The notes under the pieces were generated by a model. It saw only the letters and a program-made list of their open reading frames with translations. It ran no database searches and had not been told where the DNA came from. Below are positions 57,347-64,000 of a stretch of DNA of 64,000 bases, piece after piece. The DNA lies in contig CM039462.1 of assembly GCA_022414725.1 (NCBI GenBank), positions 6,008,021 to 6,072,020 of the forward strand, in the 5' to 3' direction. The stretch is from Microglena sp. YARC (taxonomy: Eukaryota > Chlorophyta > Chlorophyceae > Chlamydomonadales > Chlamydomonadaceae). Positions within the stretch are counted from its first letter, which is position 1. Each line of letters begins with the position of its first letter. The translations under genes and the position numbers were made by a program.

Positions 57347-58452
57347 ATGAGTGCATTTCCTCAAAACATTACTAAAATCCATATAATTGAGCCAATAGGA
57401 ACAAAAACAGGTTTCCCCCAAACACAGACCGTGTTTGAAATGACTGATGGCATTTGGGATTTATCCAGTGTCAAGCTTTTGTTCACTTTTAATTCGGATG
57501 GTGTTGCACCCAGGGGAATAGATTGCTTAATCAGTTCATTATCAGTTTCGTTTGATGATGTTGAGGTCCAGTCCATCAACAATTATCATCATCTCACAAG
57601 ACTAATGGCTGTTCATAACACCCCTGCGACTTCCTCCAATATGTTAGGTAATGCTCAGGCTGTGGATTTAATTTCCATGTCAGATGATGAGCCATATGTT
57701 ATAGACCGTTTCCATGGTATCTTAGGTACCAAGGACTGTGTAATCAAAGGCAGGGTTCGAATCTGTATTGTTTGGGCAGATGCTGCAGTATGTTGTTGAG
57801 AGACAATGATTCAACAAGCTATGAGATTTCCGATCTACATCTTATTGTTCGAAGTGAAATTCAAGACAATGTCACAGAACGTGTTGAATTTGACAACTTC
57901 TCATCCATGTTTCAACTCAATGAAAACGAAAACCAACAAACTAATATATACATTGCTTCCAGGGATTATTGAGTATGCTATTGCAACGTTCATGACAGAA
58001 GATTTTCACTCCAAGACTTCAACCCAAGACTATAACGGGACAAGCTACTATTTTTCACAAGGCATTCCAAGTATTATAACAAAATGATGCTCCAGTTTAT
58101 GTTGGTATTAGTGTCAACAATATACCTGTTGCAGACCGCCCAATAAACTATTTCAGGGCAAATGAATACTTGGACATGATTTTTGACAATGACAACAGAT
58201 CAATGGAACACATGACTACATTGACAAAGGATGGTACCCTATTAATACGAAGTGCAAGTACTCTAGCAACTCGTCAGTGGGCCCTGGGTCTACCAATAGA
58301 TGCTAATGGATGAAGACATACCCTATAACATCACATTTCACAGCACTGGTAATATCAACACGAGGAACTATTCACTTTTATTCGTCAAGTACAACTCTCT
58401 TTTGGAGATAGATACTGGTGAAAACGGCTCGAAATACTTTTTCACAAGGTAA
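57347..58452 (+). pseudogene. second capsid-like protein, several frameshifts
   Basis: Begins MSAFPQNITKIHIIEP, echoing the start of the preceding gene. VSFDDVEVQSINNYHHLTRL parallels the LEVNGQ...NYNQL segment there, so the two may be diverged paralogues. Coding continues through shifts near 57790, 57972, 58085 and 58310 to TAA at 58450 (ending NGSKYFFTR). About 365 codons. It could be a second major or a minor capsid protein. The upstream region 57314-57346 is AT-rich with TATAAATTTA. Confidence 0.55.
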
Positions 58453-59220
58453 TATATAAAAATGGATAAATATATTTGCTACCTCTCTGTCTAGAAACAT
58501 GGCCTAATAGAGCCATTCAATATGCCCAACCAGCTACAAACTATGTAGGTAGGAGAATGATCCGACAACCGTTACATGAGACTGAGTTGCTGTGGGTCGT
58601 CCTTTACCCAACAAGCCCAAAGCCATACACATCCTGAGGACATCTCCTGTGGTTCCAAAATTCCAGTGATCATTTGTAAAATTCCAGTAATTTTTTCTAT
58701 TATTTTCTAACTTGAAATTATATACGGAGGATATTGAACAACTCAGTAACAATTTGGAGGATGTGGAAGTGATTCAACCCAAAGCAAAGAGGGTCATGTC
58801 TCAGAAGCAGAAAGAGGTACTAGCAAGAGCACGGGAAAAGCTTGGGCCAAGAGAAAAGAATTAGGAGAAATCAGTAGACAAGAGAAACAGCTCCAGAAAC
58901 AGGAGAAACAAGTAAAGCAACAAGAAAAGGCTACTGAGATGAAAACTTCGTAAGAAGGCAGTCATATAGAAACTGAAGACAACTATTTTGTTAGTGATGA
59001 TGACTCTGACGAGGACGAACAGGTGATAACAGATGATTCCCAGCCAGAATCACGAAGAAGTTGAAAAAACAGATGTCAAGACAGATTAAAAAAACGCTTT
59101 GAACGTTACAAAAGTTCCAAAAATAAGCCAGGAGGAAACTGTTGAACTGTTTAGACAGAAAAGAATGAATGATGGGAAACGACTGGCTTATCAAATCACT
59201 CTTCCCTGGGTCACAATGCC
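58453..59220 (+). pseudogene. remnant of a charged coiled-coil protein
   Basis: Fragments in shifting frames read QPKAKRVMSQKQKEVLARAR, ISRQEKQLQKQEKQVKQQEK and VSDDDSDEDEQVITDD. A basic Gln/Lys/Glu coiled coil then an acidic patch. Stops and shifts prevent a defined reading frame. The leading 58460-58720 shows nothing readable. Confidence 0.45.
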
Positions 59221-59254
59221 CTTTTTAGTAAAATATATGTCCTGTAAAAAATAG

Positions 59255-60084
59255 ATGAATATCACAGAAAACGCAGTCAGTAATTTTATTCATAAAAAAC
59301 TCGTTTATAAGCCAAACACTACCCCCACAGTGTCTAAAACACGTCTTTGCCACGCAACTATTTTGTAGCCCTTTCATTGGGAGCCGAGGGACTGGTAAAC
59401 ATATTCTGTTTGCCAATTATTGAAACAATATGAGCTTGCGGGTTTTGATAAAAACCAAGCTATGAGAGTCATTGTTTTTAGCCCCACGCATGATGCAAAT
59501 CCAGTATTCAATTGTCTGAAGATTGATCCTTCTGATATTGTAAATGATTACAGTGACTCCAAGCTTTTAGAAGTTATAGAAGACATCAAACAAGAAAAAC
59601 AAAAACACTGCAGAATACAAGAAAGATTTGCAAGTTTGGTCAAAGTTTTTCAATGGAAAAATAGATGCATTGACATTTGATGAGATAGATTTTCTTGAGA
59701 GAACTGCATACCAAAAGCCTACTTGTCGATATCCCAAACGGCTGCAATAAATTAAATTTGTATTGGATGATCTGGTGGGTAGTAGTGCATTCAAAAGTTG
59801 TGGTAAATCAGCATTGACAAACTTGGTTTTGAAGAACAGGCATTTGGGTATGTTTGATAAACATCATGATTTGCTCGCAGAATTTGAAAGCTTGGCTATA
59901 CCCCAAGAGCATCAGAACTTAATACTTCATTGTTCGTTTTATTCAAGTTGCATCAACAAAAATATTGGTAGATCTTCATGATGAAGTCAGCTCTACTCTC
60001 ACCTTGAAGAAGTTTGAGAGATTGGGTAGTATACCGGGCACGTGTTCTATATACATCCACTATCCAATTCCGCAAACAGGATGA
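59255..60084 (+). pseudogene. FtsK/HerA-like packaging ATPase, degraded
   Basis: Predicted motor for genome packaging. Pieces in order: MNITENAVSNFIHKKLVYK; Walker A PFIGSRGTGK (about 59371-59400); AMRVIVFSPTHDANPVFNC; Walker B KFVLDDLVGSSAF (about 59754-59790); KNRHLGMFDKHHDLLAEFES; VDLHDEVSSTLTLKKFERLG ending at TGA 60082. At least four frame changes. Motif order fits the A32/HerA-type ATPases of Polintons and related viruses. Confidence 0.75.
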
Positions 60085-60212
60085 GCAATGACCTCTCTTA
60101 TTGACTAGCATGATTCACAGGAGACAAACTAAAAAGGTTCAAGAAAAACCCTTGATTATTGTTCTGAACCTGCAATAAAACATTTTCATTTTTCTAACCG
60201 GATTGTTAAAGA

Positions 60213-60796
60213 ATGGCCTCTTTGACACAAAAGAATACAAGCAAACGAATGAATACAAAAAAAACTTCAGAGCTGCAACATTTTAGACATGTCTCCCTGG
60301 TACTACCTGAATACTTGGTAGATGTAGTAATTTTGTACATATCAATAAACCATTGTTGTTATCAGGACAAGAAAGCTATCAGGAAAGACTTGCTGAATAA
60401 AATTAAACCTGTTTCTGGTACTGAGGTTTTAGAATGGCTTGGTTACAATACAAAATGTTACATCCAGTATAATATATCCCATCTTATAAATGTCTCCACC
60501 TGTCTTGAAAACACAACTGTTGTACATATCAAGCACGTTTCGAACAAGTGGGAACCCTGACAATTTTACAACATCATTGCCTGCAGGAGTCCTGCAAAAA
60601 TCCCTATGAGGAGGACGAAATCACAGTTGCAGATGTCATCATCAACAGGTGTTTTTCAATATCGATTAGAGCAAGTAACAATGACTCTTGTTTTTTAACA
60701 TACAATGTACCAAGACATCAATCAGAATTCCAATTGGGAAGCTATACCCTTGATTCTTGGCTGACAGAATTGGGAGTGTGTTGCTTAACGGATTAG
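60213..60796 (+). pseudogene. unknown viral ORF, probably one gene with a frameshift
   Basis: Two overlapping frames (60213-60560 and 60548-60796) are likely one gene broken near 60550. The first contains LPEYLVDVVILYISINHCCY and SGTEVLEWLGYNTKCYIQY; the second YEEDEITVADVIINRCF and QSEFQLGSYTLDSWLTELGV. No family recognised. Segment 60085-60212 before it is degraded. Confidence 0.45.
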
Positions 60797-61458
60797 AATG
60801 GACAATAACCCATAATGAAACAAACGGGCTTTGTTAATTCAACCCTCCTGGGCCAGGGTATTTCATTCGAATTCAAAGATAAAGAGTAAGTATTTGTTTG
60901 GGATTTCTGCCTCACGAAACACCTGGTGTGCGTGGTGCTCCCATTGTTTAGCGACATCCTTCCGTTGCGTTAAATCTTGAAAGTTTCCTGACAAATCCAT
61001 GCCCACAATGTACCTCCAAGGTAACTAACAGTTGCTGTCAAACAATTTCAGTACAAACAATATGCAGGAATCTGATGTATTGAAATCCGTCTACCTGTTA
61101 ATGTTGAAAGTTTTGCCACATCATTTATCAGAATTGTGACAGCAGACGACTTTTCTTTCTATACAAAGCGCCTCACATGGTGTCAGAATTGAGTTCTGAG
61201 CATTAAAGCATGAAATAAAGACTCTATAGGGCCTTTTCCCTACGACTGAGAGCATCACTCTCAGAATAGACTATGAAATCTGGTACTGATCCTATGAATT
61301 CTATTTCATCAATTTTGAAATCCATGAGACCAGAAATTAGCTTTACTTATCCATCAAATAATATCAAAGAGTATTATAATGGGGATTCTTTAATACGTCT
61401 CAAATCTGGCGTCGGTGGTAAGGCTGTAGGCACTTTCGGAATGTCCTCTTCCGGTTGA
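60797..61458. other. decayed viral coding remnants on both strands
   Basis: Plus-strand pieces include QTGFVNSTLLGQGISFEFKD (60816 on) and a 61-codon ORF at 61273-61458. The minus strand at 60863-61000 reads MDLSGNFQDLTQRKDVAKQW and IPNKYLLFIFEFE before a stop. None is complete; no function assigned. Confidence 0.35.
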
Positions 61459-62340
61459 GGAGCTAGCTGATTTCGGATGCGGGATGTAGCTCGGGAAGAT
61501 GGGACAATTTGCCAGGCGAAGGGACCAGGTGTCCAATGTCGGCCGGCTCCAGTCGCTGACTTTGGACAAGGAGGGCTAGCGACGGTAAGGGGTCGTAGAA
61601 GCGCGTATACACGCAAGTTTGGCCAGTCCAAGTAAATAGTGTGACAAAATCTCACTCAATCCCACATAACTTGCAGTGCGTAGGTGAATATAATAAGCCA
61701 AGGGATAGCAAAAGTCATCCAAGTAAGTGTTAGTAGCAGCAAAGCCTCCCGCCAGCAAGTTGAATCGAGGGTCGCGGGGCTGAAGGGAACCTGGAGACAT
61801 GTCGGGTCCTGCGCGGCTCCTTGACTTACCTCTTGACTTCCTACGCTCGACTCACCGGCGACACGGCAGACGAGTATGCAGTTGGGGTCCTTGTCGCGTG
61901 GTTCCGTCCGGTGCGAGTGAGTAGAAACACTCGGAATTTGTAAACGAAAGTGAAATTAAGTTAGTGCACGGTCGAGTCATCACTACGCTGAGGTCGATGC
62001 TGACGCGACTCCCCTCTTGACTCTCAGCACCGCTGTCCTTTGGGGGTTCGTAGTGCATGCCCCGATCTTCATTTTGAGTCGCGCGTGAGTTTCATTCAGT
62101 TCGTTCATTCTTTCGTCTGTTCTTTTACTTCCTTCTGGCGTGGGACCTCGCGTCAGCTCCAACAGACCAATTCAGACGACTACTGCAGAGAGCAACCCCG
62201 TACTATGCAGGGGCAACCACAGAAATAGTGGACAGTACCGCGCTGTCTCTGGACGGAGCAGGAATTGGCGACAGAAGGAGCCACGCGAACAGTTACTGCC
62301 AGTACTGCAGGCGCAACCACGATTACTCCATGTGGAAGGC
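61459..62340. other. subterminal region, GC-richer, no supported gene
   Basis: Composition changes from AT-rich to GC-richer near 61460. Segment 61990-62035 (GACGCGACTCCCCTCTTGAC) is an inverted match to 48962-49005 in the left arm. Open frames here lack supporting features. Confidence 0.4.
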
Positions 62341-62351
62341 AACCATCCGTC

Positions 62352-62815
62352 CTCACTTGCGTAGTTAGCCGGGCGGCGAACCGGTCACTGGGATAATATC
62401 AGTCGCATCTCGCGGAGAAAAGAACGGTGCTGTAACAAAGTGTAATGAAATCGTATTTGTCGGTATTTATGTCGTATTTTCTTATCTAATTCAGCGTAGG
62501 GACAACGGTCAGCCTCTCGAATCTTTTATGGCAGAATCGCGTCAGCTCCCGCACACGCTTATTCACGTCGATGGTCGCGTCAGCTCCCGACACGCATGGA
62601 AACTGTGGATGTCGCGTCACTCTCCAGAATCTTAGGGCGAATATCCATATGGCAAAATCACGATGGTACTGCTGCCACGGTATTGCACGGGGAAAATCTA
62701 CGGACATCCACCGAGCATCTAATTCGTGCGGAGGGAGACTATCAGGGAAGGACCCCTACTGGTTTTTGAAGTTAAAATGAAAGTTATCAAAAAGACCGAA
62801 GAGCCGGCGGTGCCA
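62352..62815. repeat. right terminal inverted repeat
   Basis: Counterpart of the left arm, diverged and with indels. GCGTCAGCTCCCG occurs twice inside it (about 62539 and 62579). The outermost matching bases are around GCCGGCGGTGCC (62803-62814). Confidence 0.85.
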
Positions 62816-64000
62816 CCACTAACTCGCAGAATGACACATATGACACAACTGATATCACTGATTCACTGACTCGACAAAACTCCACTACTATTGCATCACT
62901 AACTCACGGACTTCACTGACTCACTGACTCACAGACTAACGTTTACTCACAGCCCTACCAAAAAAAGGTCCATTAAGCCACCAACGGCTACTCAAAGTTT
63001 ATAAGACCTGTCATTGGAGCTTGTATCGTAATCCGTTTGGGAGGAAGCATTTAAACTTAGGGCAGGGGTTTATGCCTATTTGAATTGGCTGATTTTGGGG
63101 CTAAGTTCCGAGGTGGTTTACTCTGTTAACTCGCACTATTGGAGTCACACGGGCGGGAGGTAGGGTATGGTTAGTTAAAGACTAACATGTTTTTGAGCTC
63201 TTTGGGATCTGAGTTTACCTTCGTCCGTAGAGCCGAATCGTTGTACGAATCACCAACCGTATGTATGGATCCCGACAGAACCCACTTGTGCGCTATCGTT
63301 GCGTTCGTAATGGTATTTAATTAGCTATGGTTACTCGATATTCTTGTCTTACATGCTACTGATACGCGCATTTGTGTGCTCCAGGACGGCTACTATAAGG
63401 TTGAGGGACTCCCAGCTATTGAGGGCTCGAGACTTCAACAATTAAATAGCATGCGTTTCATGGTCCCGGACAGCCAGCCTCTTGACGTGGTTGGCTAGGC
63501 TCAACAGGAACCCTCCGCAACCGACCCATGTCTCCTGTCAAGACGACGCAAGCTAAAGCCAACCTCTATTAAGGGGCCTGAGGCGCTTATCCCAATTAAA
63601 TGAAATTATTCTACATGAAACATCACCAAATGATTTAACTTGATATTTCTAATCTTATTTATGCCTTGTATTATTTCGACTTACTGATTTTATTCCATTC
63701 AATATAAATTTATACGTTGAGTTTGACCTGCATTGAATTGCATTTTCTATTCTTATTAATTCGACTTTCGTATCGAATATTTATTTAATTATTAATTTGA
63801 TGGTAATTGATCTTATTGAACAGATAGCATTGTTATTCAGCATTGTCAACGTATAAACAGTGGACGAAAAATGGGAGGTTTGTCTGAAGGGCTGCTTGAT
63901 TTGTACAGCAGTAAATTTGCAATTTTTCGATAATTATAATGAAATCACAATACTTGTCCCAATTTAGTGCCAATGCATGTTTGTAGATTGCCCTTTATTT
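62816..64000. other. right flank, no recognised feature
   Basis: 62835-62940 has a CACTGACTCAC-type short repeat. The remainder, including the AT-rich end from 63600, shows no gene, RNA or repeat that I can support. Confidence 0.4.

Larger units (their letters stand above)
48644..62815. mobile_element. integrated Polinton-like virus, about 14.2 kb
   Basis: Diverged terminal inverted repeats enclose an AT-rich block with integrase, PolB-like/helicase, fibre-like protein, capsid-like proteins and a packaging ATPase. This gene set with an rve integrase defines Polinton/Maverick and Polinton-like elements. Genes converge on a 24-bp divergent intergenic gap at 55484-55507: minus strand to the left, plus strand to the right. 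Many lesions show it is not intact. I could not fix the target-site duplication. Confidence 0.9.

Noticed and set aside
61374..61800. Minus-strand ORFs of 74-93 codons near the right inverted repeat
   Set aside because: No motif, composition follows the local GC-rich DNA, and they overlap each other.

Overview
The window looks like nuclear DNA of a green alga, most probably a volvocine (Chlamydomonas/Volvox-type) species. Evidence: a very large intron-rich gene with GT-AG introns encodes a periplasmic-binding-protein-like ectodomain, one transmembrane helix and a class III nucleotidyl cyclase, an architecture I know as expanded in volvocine algae; tRNA-derived SINEs, TTTAGGG-like stretches and extreme simple-repeat load agree. 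The species cannot be named from sequence alone.

Region 1 (about 3.1-42.0 kb, minus strand) is one gene. I could chain 21 exons (3166-42043) giving a predicted protein of about 1261 residues; the reading phase agrees at every junction, and only one predicted splice site (the acceptor of exon 8) is not canonical. The protein has a signal peptide, a solute-binding-protein-like ectodomain, a transmembrane helix and a cyclase catalytic domain. The introns are filled with satellites, minisatellites, polypurine tracts, MITEs and SINEs. A striking feature is that many exon edges (donor or acceptor side) have been tandemly copied into the neighbouring introns. The extreme case is a 104-bp array of about 30 units at 4.64-7.74 kb.

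Region 2 (42.1-48.6 kb) has no gene I trust. It holds dispersed repeats, an ATG microsatellite, a roughly 147-bp tandem repeat and a 584-bp TIR element inserted in a repeat whose empty copy lies about 1 kb away.

Region 3 (about 48.64-62.82 kb) is an integrated Polinton-like virus, AT-rich and bounded by diverged terminal inverted repeats. The minus-strand half carries an rve-type integrase, a PolB-like/SF1 helicase/zinc-HNH-like fusion, a small basic protein and a fibre-like protein with a C-terminal S74 chaperone domain. The plus-strand half carries a basic protein, two capsid-like jelly-roll candidates, a coiled-coil remnant, an FtsK/HerA-like packaging ATPase and unknown ORFs. The minus half has few lesions (two frameshifts, one stop), whereas the plus half is heavily frameshifted, so the element looks like a decaying provirus.

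Region 4 (62.8-64 kb) is flanking DNA without recognisable genes.
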